A stretch of 49,664 nt of DNA from Clostridia bacterium (GTDB lineage Bacteria; Bacillota; Clostridia; Oscillospirales; CAG-272): contig JAFYLR010000043.1 of NCBI GenBank assembly GCA_017550115.1, positions 1 through 49,664 on the forward strand, written 5' to 3'. Positions 1 through 7,999 of this stretch are shown here, one piece after another. The notes beneath the pieces are model-generated. The model searched no databases and was not told the origin of the DNA. It saw only the letters and a program-made list of their open reading frames with translations. Positions within the stretch are counted from its first letter, which is position 1, and every line of letters begins with the position of its first letter. Position numbers and translations under genes: made by a program.

Positions 1-332
1 CGCCAAAAGCCCTCAAGAAGAGCTATAACGTTCTCTTTACGAATACCTCTCTCAAGCAACCATTGATTATCTCCGCAAAGCACAAAAGAGCCGTCAGACG
101 CAACTCCCACGATGCGATGAAGTACAAACACCCCGTTTTCTCTACGGTATAATATAACGTCGCCTTTTTTTATGTCCTGCCCTTCGGGAGAAATAAGCTG
201 GACCGAGTCAACGCCCTCTCTGAGCATCGGCAGCATACTCGCACCCCTTTGAAAAAAGCGAAACGAAGCGCCCGCCTCAAATGCCGCCTCCATCAAGGGA
301 AGCGCGTCCTCAAGTCTGACCTTAGCTTTCAA
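1..332 (-). CDS. S24/S26-family signal-peptidase-like protein (partial, C-terminus off the window)
   Basis: Reading the minus strand from 332 gives about 110 residues of an S26 peptidase-like domain with no stop before the window edge. Seen: the Ser motif GASMLPML followed about 45 residues later by VLHRIVG, and a final visible stretch CGDNQWLLERG. In the S26B (SipW/archaeal) type the catalytic pair is Ser and His, which fits SM and HR here. No membrane segment is visible, unlike true signal peptidases, so it may be cytosolic. Start: a TTG at 332 gives MKAKVRLEDALP, which resembles family N-termini, and overlaps the end of the PqqD-like gene by 11 bases; an ATG at 293 is the alternative. Last visible gene of the operon starting at 6667. 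Substrate unknown. Confidence 0.75.
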   Translation of the reverse strand, partial: MKAKVRLEDALPLMEAAFEAGASFRFFQRGASMLPMLREGVDSVQLISPEGQDIKKGDVILYRRENGVFVLHRIVGVASDGSFVLCGDNQWLLERGIRKENVIALLEGFW

Positions 333-588
333 GGACTCCTGCCTCTCCGAGCTTTGCACAAAAGGCTTTTACGTCCTTTAGTGCAGCTTCTCTTTCAATG
401 CTATATTCGGAGCAGATAGCATCGGCAAGCGCCTCCGCATCAATTCCACTCTCAAGCTTTTCCCACATAAAATGTGCAGTTTCATTGAGCTTTATCATTC
501 CATTTCCTATTTGAGACATCTCTGTTATCGGCATAGCGTAAAAGTTCTCACCAATCTGTCTAACTATAAACCCTGCTTTGATTTTCAT
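322..588 (-). CDS. PqqD-like peptide-binding protein
   Basis: An 88-residue protein with the pattern of the PqqD/RiPP recognition element family: a short N-terminal beta region followed by LNETAHFMWEKLESG and a helical C-terminal half ending KLGEAGVLES. Known members bind a leader peptide and hand it to a modifying enzyme, or act as stand-alone partners of HPr-kinase-like proteins. Start: the ATG at 588 has GGAGGG just upstream; an in-frame ATG at 609 would add seven residues and overlap the previous stop but lacks that spacing. It lies between the HprK-like and S26-like genes, all in one direction with no real gaps. No precursor peptide gene is visible nearby. The family call is fairly firm, the function is inferred. 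Confidence 0.75.
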   Translation of the reverse strand: MKIKAGFIVRQIGENFYAMPITEMSQIGNGMIKLNETAHFMWEKLESGIDAEALADAICSEYSIEREAALKDVKAFCAKLGEAGVLES

Positions 589-608
589 ATTTCCCTCCGT
601 TTTTAACA

Positions 609-1328
609 TCAGTTATTTTTTGTAAGTGCGTCATGCGCCATTATCGCCGCATCGTCTTTCATATTAACACCAAGGCGGTATATGGAAACGTTTCTAACAA
701 ATGAATCCACAAAAGAAAGCATAAACCCTATGTATTCGGGATCTTTTTTCTGATGTATAAGTCCGAGAAGATTGGGAACCGCTTCCTCGCCCCATTTAAG
801 AGCAAAATTCTCTTCGGAACGCTCTAAAAGACAGAACCCTGCAAGAGTAGCACTGGTATTTATGTTCTTCCCCTCTTTGCCACACCAGGGAGTTCCGTAA
901 ACGATAAATTCAGTCCTATCTCCTACCACTCTTCTGCGTACAAAAGGCTTGTCACCGTTTATTACCTTAACTTCCGCACCAAAAACTTTTTCCCAAAGCA
1001 TTATATGCGTCGTTTTTCCCGTTCCGCTTTTTGCACTGAAGGCATAGGCCTTTCCATTATACTCAATAGTCGCTGCGTGCATCAGGATACAATCCTCGGA
1101 CGCCAAAGCCTCTGTTATCTTACGGTGGACTGCCAAAATTTCAAGATAAGGCAGAGAAAAGTTACTCGCCTCATTTTCACATTCCGCCATAATTTCTTCA
1201 TTTGTGACTTCAATTACGTAATTCGGCTCTGTTTTATCTATAATATAGTCAGAACAAAAGCTCTCAAGGTAAGGATATTTATTATTTATTTCAAAAACTC
1301 TGTCAGCAAATCGGCAATATATACTCAT
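609..1328 (-). CDS. HPr kinase-like P-loop protein
   Basis: A 239-residue protein with a Walker A loop at residues 98-107 (SAKSGTGKTT) and a conserved GDKP at 125-128 where HprK-type kinases carry a metal-binding acidic motif. It lacks the N-terminal regulatory domain of true HPr kinase/phosphorylase (about 310 residues). Such short HprK-like proteins are known beside PqqD-like proteins (the HprK-related A/B systems) and as tailoring kinases in some lasso peptide clusters. Here it sits 4 bases after murE and its stop overlaps an alternative start of the pqqD-like gene. Phosphorylation of a peptide or sugar carrier is plausible but not shown; the substrate is unknown. Confidence 0.75.
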   Translation of the reverse strand: MSIYCRFADRVFEINNKYPYLESFCSDYIIDKTEPNYVIEVTNEEIMAECENEASNFSLPYLEILAVHRKITEALASEDCILMHAATIEYNGKAYAFSAKSGTGKTTHIMLWEKVFGAEVKVINGDKPFVRRRVVGDRTEFIVYGTPWCGKEGKNINTSATLAGFCLLERSEENFALKWGEEAVPNLLGLIHQKKDPEYIGFMLSFVDSFVRNVSIYRLGVNMKDDAAIMAHDALTKNN

Positions 1329-1332
1329 TTAA

Positions 1333-2817
1333 TCACCTACCAAGCAACATACTAAACGCGCCCTCAATTATCGTTTCGCGTTCGCTGAAATATTCTCTCT
1401 TACCACAAATAAGCTGGTAATCCTCGTGGCCTTTACCTGCAAAAAGAACTATATCTCCTCTGCCCGCCTCTCTGACAGCATAAAGCACCGCTTCTCTTCT
1501 ACTTGCTATCTTAACGTAAGGACAGGAGTCTTCACCAAAAGCAGCGGCAATATCGTCCATTATCTGCTCGGGAGGTTCGTTATCGGGATTGTCCGAGGTT
1601 ATAACGCAAAAGTCACACATCTCCCCCGCTACCTTGCCAAGCTCGGCACGTCTCATCTGCGTCCGTCCTCCGACAGAGCCGAATACACAGATAAGTCTGC
1701 GAGGCTCGTACGCTCGTAAAACAGAAAGCACACTGCGAAGGCTTAAGGCATTGTGAGCATAATCTATGATAAATGTCGCATATGGAAGCGCATCTACTAT
1801 CTCAAAGCGGCCTTTAAGAGTTACGCTTGAGAGCGCTTTTGCAATATTCTCTATTGTCACCCCTGCACCTATGCACACGGCAGTAGCGGCAAGAGCATTT
1901 GAAACGTTGAAATCTCCCGGCAACGGAAGATTTACTCTTTGCGAAAGCTTTTCTCCCACCTTTATCTCAAAACTGACACCAAGCCTTCCGCCGTCTCGGT
2001 AATATTTTACGTTCTCGGCACAAATGTCACCGCAACCTTTTACTGAATAACTGAATTTTGCGGAGGCACAAGAGCTCATCATATATTCGGAGGCTTCCTC
2101 GTCTGCGTTATATATCGCAACTCTCGGAGAATATTCCGAAAACAGTCTGGCTTTAGAATCACGATAATGCTCAAAGCTCGGGTGTTCATTTTCTCCTATA
2201 TGGTCGGGAGAAAGGTTTGTGAAAACACAGCTCTCAAATTGCATATTATGTATTCTGTCGAGATATATCGCCTGAGACGAGACCTCAAGCACGAGATATT
2301 TGACGCCGTTATCTAACATTTTTCGCATATATCTCGCAAGATCATAGCTCTCGGGCGTTGTATTTACAGTCTCAAAAAACTTCCCGTCGAACATAATGCC
2401 GTTCGTACCTATATATCCGGCTTTTATGCCGTTTGAATTCAGTATATGATATATAATATGGGCAACCGTAGTTTTCCCCTTTGTTCCGGTCACACCTATT
2501 ACCTTTATCTCCTTTGAGGGATCGCCAAAAAATCTCTGGGACATCTCAGCGAGTGCAATTCTCGTGTTCTCCGTTATAATGACCGAAGCATCGCAGGGCA
2601 AGGAAAGCTCTCTCTGCGCAATAAACACTCGACAGCCCTTGCCATATGCCGAGAGGGCATAGTCATGACCATCGGACACCGCTCCCTTTATACAAACGAA
2701 AACAGTCCCCTCTGCCGCCTTTCTTGAATCTGCACAGATATCCTTAACCTCGTAATTTTCAAGCTCAGAGGGCAAAGTCTCGATATTAAGTTTTTCCAAC
2801 AGCTTCGAGAGCTTCAC
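1333..2817 (-). CDS. murE: UDP-MurNAc-tripeptide ligase, MurE family
   Basis: A 494-residue Mur ligase that adds the third stem-peptide residue to UDP-MurNAc-L-Ala-D-Glu in the cytoplasm. Seen: ATP loop VTGTKGKTT (109-117), NTTPES (152-157), the Lys that is carbamylated in the family in SKARLF (K222), and GKGHEDYQ (461-468). The specificity motif, DNPR in meso-diaminopimelate enzymes, reads DNPD at 409-412, while the GKGHE part common in DAP enzymes is kept. The amino acid used (Lys, Orn or DAP) is therefore uncertain. Start is a GTG at 2817 behind GGGGGGAT, 15 bases after the racemase stop. The neighbouring D-aspartate ligase and racemase favour a Lys- or Orn-type wall by inference. Confidence 0.93.
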   Translation of the reverse strand: MKLSKLLEKLNIETLPSELENYEVKDICADSRKAAEGTVFVCIKGAVSDGHDYALSAYGKGCRVFIAQRELSLPCDASVIITENTRIALAEMSQRFFGDPSKEIKVIGVTGTKGKTTVAHIIYHILNSNGIKAGYIGTNGIMFDGKFFETVNTTPESYDLARYMRKMLDNGVKYLVLEVSSQAIYLDRIHNMQFESCVFTNLSPDHIGENEHPSFEHYRDSKARLFSEYSPRVAIYNADEEASEYMMSSCASAKFSYSVKGCGDICAENVKYYRDGGRLGVSFEIKVGEKLSQRVNLPLPGDFNVSNALAATAVCIGAGVTIENIAKALSSVTLKGRFEIVDALPYATFIIDYAHNALSLRSVLSVLRAYEPRRLICVFGSVGGRTQMRRAELGKVAGEMCDFCVITSDNPDNEPPEQIMDDIAAAFGEDSCPYVKIASRREAVLYAVREAGRGDIVLFAGKGHEDYQLICGKREYFSERETIIEGAFSMLLGR

Positions 2818-2832
2818 TTCTATCCCCCCAAA

Positions 2833-3576
2833 TCAATCGATATATTTCATAAAATCTTCGCCAAAACCAACAGTTTCCTTGCCGCAAAGACGTATAGTCC
2901 GAGCCGCAAGAACCTGAAGTGAATCGACAAATTCTGCCCCGAGATCGTTTTTGCGGGCAATAAGCGAAAGCTCGGTACAACCGAGAACAAGCTTTTCACA
3001 GCCGCGCGAGCGTAATTCATCGCATATCTCACCGAATTTACGCATATCGGCGTCTTTTCCTTGCTTTATCTCCGAGTAAATTATCTCGGAGAGCATTTTT
3101 TGCCTATCGGGACTCGGGACTTCATATCCGATCCCCATCTTTTTGCACATTTGCTCATAAGCTCCCGACATGACTGTTCCGTCGGTTGCAAGAACGCCTA
3201 TCTTTTTCGCTCCCGTGCGTTTAATATATGAAAGCGTTTCATATATTATGTTCACGATAGGAACCGTCACGCTCTTTGCAAGCTCATCATAAAAATAATG
3301 TGCCGTATTACACGGGATCGAGATAAGCTCCGTCCCCGCTTCTATCAGCTTTTCAGCCTCACTTTTCATAACACAAAGCGGGTTTTCCTCAGACTTACCC
3401 AAAACAAACGCAGTTCTGTCGGGGGTTGTTGCACGACTGCTTATTATTATGTCGATATGATCCTGATCCTTCTCGGCCCTTGTATGCTCTGTGAGCATTT
3501 CGTAAAAATACACGGTCGCCATAGGCCCAAGCCCGCCGAGAATACCGAGTACCAAATTATTTTTTTCGTTTTGCAA
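2833..3576 (-). CDS. Aspartate racemase (Asp/Glu racemase family)
   Basis: A 247-residue cofactor-independent racemase. Seen: GGLGP near the N-terminus (14-18), and the two catalytic cysteines in IPCNTAH (Cys89) and LGCTELS (Cys200), as in Asp/Glu racemases. Start: a TTG at 3576 preceded by AAGGTGAT at proper spacing and 10 bases after the upstream stop; a longer TTG start at 3636 would overlap the ATP-grasp gene by 50 bases and has no clear ribosome site. Placed between an ATP-grasp D-aspartate ligase-like gene and murE, it most likely makes D-Asp for the wall. Aspartate rather than glutamate is inferred from context. Confidence 0.88.
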   Translation of the reverse strand: MQNEKNNLVLGILGGLGPMATVYFYEMLTEHTRAEKDQDHIDIIISSRATTPDRTAFVLGKSEENPLCVMKSEAEKLIEAGTELISIPCNTAHYFYDELAKSVTVPIVNIIYETLSYIKRTGAKKIGVLATDGTVMSGAYEQMCKKMGIGYEVPSPDRQKMLSEIIYSEIKQGKDADMRKFGEICDELRSRGCEKLVLGCTELSLIARKNDLGAEFVDSLQVLAARTIRLCGKETVGFGEDFMKYID

Positions 3577-3586
3577 ATCTATCACC

Positions 3587-4816
3587 TTATCTGCAATATT
3601 TTTTGTATTTTCCGTATTGACGACGCATATGCTCAATTACCCAAATAAGTCTCTTTGGACTGCGGATAAGATCATACGCATACCATAGCGAAGTTTTCGA
3701 TTTTCCCTCTCGCTTGAGCTTTTTAGCTTTGGAAAGAGAAGCGTTATCATGAACGTATTTTTTTAGGACGCCGAACGGAATAGTGTGCCAGAGATGACTC
3801 TCGCTACATTCCGTATATTCAAGTGTGTCACAGAGCAAATTATCTCTCGTCAAAAGCTCGGCAATATTTATTCCCGCCGCAGTAATATAAAAATTACTTC
3901 TACCCTGTCTGAGATTTATCTCAAACGCTCTCATTGAGCCGTCTCTTGAGTCATACTTTATATCAAAATTCGAGAACCCACGGTAGCCTATCTCATCAAG
4001 CAAAGCACGGAAACGAGAGGTAAGCTCACTGTTTTGTTCGGTAATGATCGCCGCGTGGTTTCCAAGCCCTTTCGGCGTATGCTCCTCAAGCAAAACGTGC
4101 CCCAGACACATCATTTTGACCTTCGAGTCCCTGTCGGAATAAGCGGTCAGAACGTACATATTTGAATCATCTCCGGGAATCATATCCTGAAGTATCATCT
4201 TGTCGGGATATCCCGCCGCATAGATCTCTTTTATTATCGAGTAAGCCTCGTCCTTGTTATCGGCAACGTAAACCTTTTTCATGCCTTCAAATGGGTGCTT
4301 CCAATAAGCTATGCTGCTCGACGGCTTTACTATTATGGGGTAAGAGAATCCGAGATTTTCTTCGGTAAGCTCGTCCTCTGAAAAATCAGAAGAAAGCACC
4401 TTTGTTTTGGGGTACGGTATTCCGTATTTGTCGCACATCTCGTAAAATACCGCTTTGCTCACAAGCTTATCCATAAGAGGCTCGTCTATATAGGGACAAA
4501 CATACTTATCCTCAAGGCGTTCCTTATTTCTTATGATCATCGCCGCATAGTCGTCCGTACACCCAAGCAATATAAGACGTGCGTCTGCGTTCTTTTCGGC
4601 AAAGTTACGCAGCTCCTCAACCATAATGTCATCTATATCCATCTTCGGCACGGTATGAAAAATAACGATCCTTGAATTTTTTGTCGGCCCGATCGGGTAT
4701 CTGCCGAAAACGTGAGTGCGAACACCGTATTTTTCGTGAAAAGCACGTGCAACGTTATAGCTGTTAAGGTCGCCGCCAAGAAGCACGGGCACTATATTTA
4801 TTTCATTTTCCAACAT
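3587..4816 (-). CDS. ATP-grasp ligase of the D-aspartate ligase (Asl) type
   Basis: A 409-residue ATP-grasp enzyme. Seen: an N-terminal Rossmann-like part with VLLGGDLNSYNVARAF, the ATP-binding VKPSSS (163-168), YWKHPFEG (171-178), LGNHAAIIT (251-259) and the metal and phosphate end FEINLRQGRSN (298-308). This layout and these motifs match Aslfm of Enterococcus faecium, which joins D-aspartate to the epsilon-amine of Lys in UDP-MurNAc-pentapeptide. The gene is 15 bases after the AsnB-type gene and 10 bases before the aspartate racemase, the same pairing seen around known Asl genes. The assignment comes from recalled family motifs, not a search; other ATP-grasp amide ligases remain possible. 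Confidence 0.82.
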   Translation of the reverse strand: MLENEINIVPVLLGGDLNSYNVARAFHEKYGVRTHVFGRYPIGPTKNSRIVIFHTVPKMDIDDIMVEELRNFAEKNADARLILLGCTDDYAAMIIRNKERLEDKYVCPYIDEPLMDKLVSKAVFYEMCDKYGIPYPKTKVLSSDFSEDELTEENLGFSYPIIVKPSSSIAYWKHPFEGMKKVYVADNKDEAYSIIKEIYAAGYPDKMILQDMIPGDDSNMYVLTAYSDRDSKVKMMCLGHVLLEEHTPKGLGNHAAIITEQNSELTSRFRALLDEIGYRGFSNFDIKYDSRDGSMRAFEINLRQGRSNFYITAAGINIAELLTRDNLLCDTLEYTECSESHLWHTIPFGVLKKYVHDNASLSKAKKLKREGKSKTSLWYAYDLIRSPKRLIWVIEHMRRQYGKYKKYCR

Positions 4817-4831
4817 CTTGAGTCAAATCCC

Positions 4832-6667
4832 TCACATATCAATAAAAAACTTTTTATACCAAACAAGGAAGGTAAATACAGTCCATATTTTACGCTGATT
4901 CTGTGCCTTTCCGTTTTTATGATCGTCAAGAAGCTTCATTATTGCCTTCGTATCAAAGAACTCCGAAGCGTAATCAGCACAAAAATACTCTCTGACTATA
5001 TTATAATATTTATCCTCTCGCAGCCAATAGCGTATCGGCACGGGGAATCCTTTTTTCGTACGGTTTGCCCATTCATCAGGCAATGTCTTGTGCGAAGCTT
5101 CACGAAGAATATATTTAGTATTCTTTTCGGTTATCTTAAATCTTGCCGGAATCTCTTCAGCCTGCTTCATAACTATCTTGTCAAGGAAGGGAACTCTGAG
5201 CTCAAGCGAGCTTGCCATGCTCATCTTATCCGCTTTCAACAAAATATCTCCCGGAAGCCAAAGATTCAAGTCCAGATACTGCTTTTTTATAAGCTCGCTC
5301 CTTCCCTTTACTCTTGCGTATATAGGAGCTGTTATCTCTCTCACCGACGGTGCATTTTTATATTCTTTCGCAAGTACCGAAAGAGCTTCTTTTTCGGGGA
5401 ACACCAAAGCCTGTCCTATAAAATAATCCTCCGGCCTTGAGCTTCCCTTTATTATGAAATCGTGTCCCTTAAAGTATGGTAAACGCTGAGTTATTTTCGC
5501 GGCAAACACACGAATACATTTCGGCAGCTTTTTATATCTGCGCATCATCGGTGTTTCGTCATACCACTCGTATCCCGCATAAATCTCGTCAGCCCCCTCG
5601 CCCGAAAGCACTACCGTTACGTGCTCCTTTGCGAGCTTCGCCAAGAAATACAGCGGAACCGATGACGGATTCGACTGAGGCTCGTCCATATGGTATTGAA
5701 TATCCGCAAACGAATCAAAACATTCGTCCGCATTTATCATCTTCTTAAAGTTCTTTATGCCAAGTATCTTTGAAAGCTCTCCCGCTTCGTCTGTTTCGTT
5801 GAATTTATCGTAATCAAAACCAACCGAGAAGGTCTCGTCAGGCATAAGTGCCGCAGTTATATAGCTTGAATCAACGCCGCCCGATAAAAACGAGCCGACA
5901 CGGACGTCGCTTATCCTGTGTGCCGCAACAGATTCACGCACCGTAGCATCAAGCTCATCTCTGTAATGCTCGAAGCTTTCTGTTCCCTCGGAAAAGTCTA
6001 TATCCCAATAACGACGAGGTTTTACTTCCTCTCCCTCTCTCCAAGTAAAGCAATGAGCCGCAGGAAGCTTTTTCACTCCCTCAAAAAACGTCTCCTCTGT
6101 CGCCGAATACTGAAATGTCAGATACGGTCGCAGAGCCCTTTTGTTTACCGCCTTATGAAACAACGGGTGCTCAAGAAAGCTCTTTATCTCCGAGCCGAAG
6201 ATAAGTGAGCCGTCTGTCGCTTTGCAGTAATAAAACGGCTTTATTCCAAAATGGTCTCTAGCTCCGAAAAGCGTTTTTTTGTTTCTGTCCCAGATAACGA
6301 AGGCAAACATTCCCCTGAGCTTTTCCACAAGACTCTCACCAAACTCCTCATAGCCGTGAACAAGAGCCTCTGTGTCGGCGTGTCCTTTGAAGATATGCCC
6401 TTTTTCTATAAGTTCTTCTCTGAGTTCTTCGAAATTATATATTTCTCCGTTAAAAACGATAACGATACTACCGTCCTCATTCGTCATAGGCTGTGCGCCG
6501 TCACTTGACAGATCGATAATACTGAGTCTTCTGAAGCCGAGGGCGATGTCGTCGTCAATAAAATCCCCCGCCATATCGGGTCCTCGATGTACTATACGTT
6601 CCATCATGGCGTTTATTATTTTCTTTTTATTTTCAAGCATTCCCGAGAATCCCGCAAAGCCGCACAT
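4832..6667 (-). CDS. AsnB-type glutamine-dependent amidotransferase (asparagine synthase family)
   Basis: A 611-residue class II asparagine synthetase. Starting at the ATG at 6667 puts the glutaminase nucleophile at Cys2 (MCGFAGF); an upstream in-frame start would bury it. Seen: RGP (28-30), GEIYN (74-78), the synthetase P-loop SGGVDSS (262-268) and VLSGEGADE. Both halves are intact, so it should amidate a carboxylate with glutamine and ATP. First gene of the seven-gene operon. In lactobacilli and lactococci an AsnB homologue (AsnH) amidates the D-Asp cross-bridge to D-Asn; the neighbours suggest that role here. Ordinary asparagine synthesis is the alternative. Confidence 0.85.
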   Translation of the reverse strand: MCGFAGFSGMLENKKKIINAMMERIVHRGPDMAGDFIDDDIALGFRRLSIIDLSSDGAQPMTNEDGSIVIVFNGEIYNFEELREELIEKGHIFKGHADTEALVHGYEEFGESLVEKLRGMFAFVIWDRNKKTLFGARDHFGIKPFYYCKATDGSLIFGSEIKSFLEHPLFHKAVNKRALRPYLTFQYSATEETFFEGVKKLPAAHCFTWREGEEVKPRRYWDIDFSEGTESFEHYRDELDATVRESVAAHRISDVRVGSFLSGGVDSSYITAALMPDETFSVGFDYDKFNETDEAGELSKILGIKNFKKMINADECFDSFADIQYHMDEPQSNPSSVPLYFLAKLAKEHVTVVLSGEGADEIYAGYEWYDETPMMRRYKKLPKCIRVFAAKITQRLPYFKGHDFIIKGSSRPEDYFIGQALVFPEKEALSVLAKEYKNAPSVREITAPIYARVKGRSELIKKQYLDLNLWLPGDILLKADKMSMASSLELRVPFLDKIVMKQAEEIPARFKITEKNTKYILREASHKTLPDEWANRTKKGFPVPIRYWLREDKYYNIVREYFCADYASEFFDTKAIMKLLDDHKNGKAQNQRKIWTVFTFLVWYKKFFIDM

Positions 6668-6714
6668 ATATATCTCTCTTTCCGCTATCTTCAAAGCACA
6701 AATATTCAATTTAT

Positions 6715-6743
6715 ATTGTAACACAAAACAGTAAATTTGTACA
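6715..6743 (-). promoter_or_regulatory. Sigma-A-type promoter of the asnB-asl-racD-murE operon
   Basis: On the minus strand TGTACA (6743-6738) and TACAAT (6720-6715) are 17 bases apart. Transcription would begin near 6708, about 40 bases before the AsnB start. The -35 matches consensus at four of six positions, so strength is probably moderate. Confidence 0.6.
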
Positions 6744-6781
6744 GAGTTATCACAAATTTTTAATCAATTTTATCAAAATTC

Positions 6782-6810
6782 TTGAAAAAAACGGCTCTTT
6801 GGCTTATAAT
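6782..6810 (+). promoter_or_regulatory. Sigma-A-type promoter of the GNAT gene
   Basis: TTGAAA (6782-6787) and a perfect TATAAT (6805-6810) are 17 bases apart. It is divergent from the asnB promoter about 40 bases away, so the two could share control. Confidence 0.8.
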
Positions 6811-6876
6811 GTAAACATCAAAAAGTAAAAACAGGGGTTGATAACAATTAAAAGAGCTGATATTTATAAAATTTTC

Positions 6877-7422
6877 ATGCATATGCCCGTTATCGAAACA
6901 GAACGGCTGATTTTGAGAAAAATGAAAGCCAACGACGCGTCCGATATGTACGAGTACGCCCGCGACCGCGAGGTCACGAAATTCTTGACATGGAATCCTC
7001 ACCCCGATGCAAGATATACCCGAGACTATCTCGAATATCTCGGCTCACGCTACCGTGTCGGAGATTTTTTCGACTGGGCAATAACTCTCCGCGAAAACGG
7101 AAAGATGATCGGCACGTGCGGTTTTACCTCATTTGATTTTGCAAACAATGCAGGCGAGGTGGGGTACGTTCTGAACCCACAGTATCGAGGACAGGGCCTT
7201 GTGCCCGAGGCGCTTCGAGCTGTTATGAAATTTGGCTTCGATACACTTAATTTACACCGCGCAGAAGCAAAATTTATCGAAGGAAACGATGCAAGTCTGC
7301 GTGTTATGGAAAAGGTCGGTATGAAATTCGAGGGGATACGCCGTGGAGGCATGTTGATCAAGGGCGAATATCGCAATATAGGAGTCTGTGCCGTTCTCCG
7401 TGATGAATTTTATGCAAAATAA
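6877..7422 (+). CDS. GNAT N-acetyltransferase, RimJ/RimL-like
   Basis: About 181 residues of the Acetyltransf_3/RimJ type. Seen: the typical opening PVIETERLILRKM, the acetyl-CoA loop region YRGQGLVPEALRAV, and NDASLRVMEKVGMKFEG near the end. Start is uncertain: ATG at 6877 or 6883 gives the usual family N-terminus but has no good ribosome site, and a TTG at 6838 directly after AGGGG would add 13 residues. Monocistronic, followed by a terminator at 7454. The family acetylates N-terminal amines of proteins or small amines; the substrate is not known. Confidence 0.85.
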   Translation: MHMPVIETERLILRKMKANDASDMYEYARDREVTKFLTWNPHPDARYTRDYLEYLGSRYRVGDFFDWAITLRENGKMIGTCGFTSFDFANNAGEVGYVLNPQYRGQGLVPEALRAVMKFGFDTLNLHRAEAKFIEGNDASLRVMEKVGMKFEGIRRGGMLIKGEYRNIGVCAVLRDEFYAK

Positions 7423-7453
7423 CTTTAATTTTTATCTCTAAAAGCAACAAAAC

Positions 7454-7486
7454 AGGTGACGGAAATCCCGTCACCTATTATTTTTT
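7454..7486 (+). terminator. Intrinsic terminator after the GNAT gene
   Basis: A 9-bp perfect stem, AGGTGACGG (7454-7462) with CCGTCACCT (7468-7476), is followed by a T-rich run ending near 7486. A weaker T-run on the other strand may also serve the convergent XRE gene. Confidence 0.85.
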
Positions 7487-7521
7487 CGATATTCATGCTA
7501 TACTCTGAATTTTTACCGCAA

Positions 7522-7842
7522 TCATTCCTTATCAATAGAGCGGACAAAGGACCTTATTATGTCCTCCAAAAAAGGCATTTTTTCGGGCGGACACCTGCGA
7601 AGCATAGTGATTGTGGGAGATTTCAACTCTTCATCGTCACTGCCAAAAAGTATGAAGTCCGTTGAAAGTCCCAACTCTTTTGATATCAAGCAAAGTGTTT
7701 GCACAGACATTCCTTTTGCACCGAGTTCTATATCGTAACAGAATTTCGGTGTTATATCAAGCTTTTCCGCAAGTTCTTCACGAGTATATCCCAGACGTTC
7801 CCTTTGTCTTCGTATTCGGCTGCCGATTTTTACCCAATCCAT
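7522..7842 (-). CDS. XRE-family DNA-binding regulator
   Basis: A 106-residue protein with a Cro/cI helix-turn-helix at about residues 6-62 (RIRRQRERLGYTREELAEKL, then CYDIELGAKGMSVQTLCLIS). The remaining 40 residues form a short tail. ATG at 7842 follows GGAGGGG. It is divergent from the zinc-ribbon membrane protein at 8000, and the 150 bases between contain repeated CTTTCAGGGT sites, likely its operator, so control of itself and the neighbour is inferred. No toxin or phage gene lies beside it. Confidence 0.9.
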   Translation of the reverse strand: MDWVKIGSRIRRQRERLGYTREELAEKLDITPKFCYDIELGAKGMSVQTLCLISKELGLSTDFILFGSDDEELKSPTITMLRRCPPEKMPFLEDIIRSFVRSIDKE

Positions 7843-7879
7843 AAAACCCCTCCGACTATACTGCTTTTATTACAGTATA

Positions 7880-7939
7880 ACCCTGAAAGATATAATAATA
7901 AATAAACTTTCAGGGTTGACAAATGCAAACTTTTAGGGT
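7880..7939. promoter_or_regulatory. Three-site operator between the XRE and zinc-ribbon genes
   Basis: ACCCTGAAAG (7880-7889) is an exact inverted copy of CTTTCAGGGT (7907-7916), and a third near copy CTTTTAGGGT lies at 7930-7939 in direct orientation, 23 bases from the second. The second site overlaps the -35 and the third lies against the -10 of the rightward promoter. Binding by the adjacent XRE protein is inferred. Confidence 0.65.
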
Positions 7940-7944
7940 ATAAT
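7916..7944 (+). promoter_or_regulatory. Consensus sigma-A promoter of the zinc-ribbon gene
   Basis: TTGACA (7916-7921) and TATAAT (7939-7944) with a 17-base spacer form a perfect consensus promoter. It is overlapped by the repeated operator, as expected for a strong promoter held down by a repressor. Confidence 0.88.
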
Positions 7945-7999
7945 GACATATACTATCGGTTCTTGCCGAAAAAATAAATTAGAAAGAGGTAAATCCAAA

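Noticed and set aside
609..1328. True HPr kinase/phosphorylase
   Set aside because: The N-terminal domain is missing, the protein is about 70 residues short, and the partner is a PqqD-like protein rather than sugar-regulation genes.
4832..6667. AsnB-type gene as a lasso peptide cyclase, given the PqqD-like and HprK-like genes in the same operon
   Set aside because: It keeps an intact glutaminase with Cys2 and lies directly beside D-aspartate ligase and racemase genes; no transglutaminase-like lasso protease or precursor peptide is visible.
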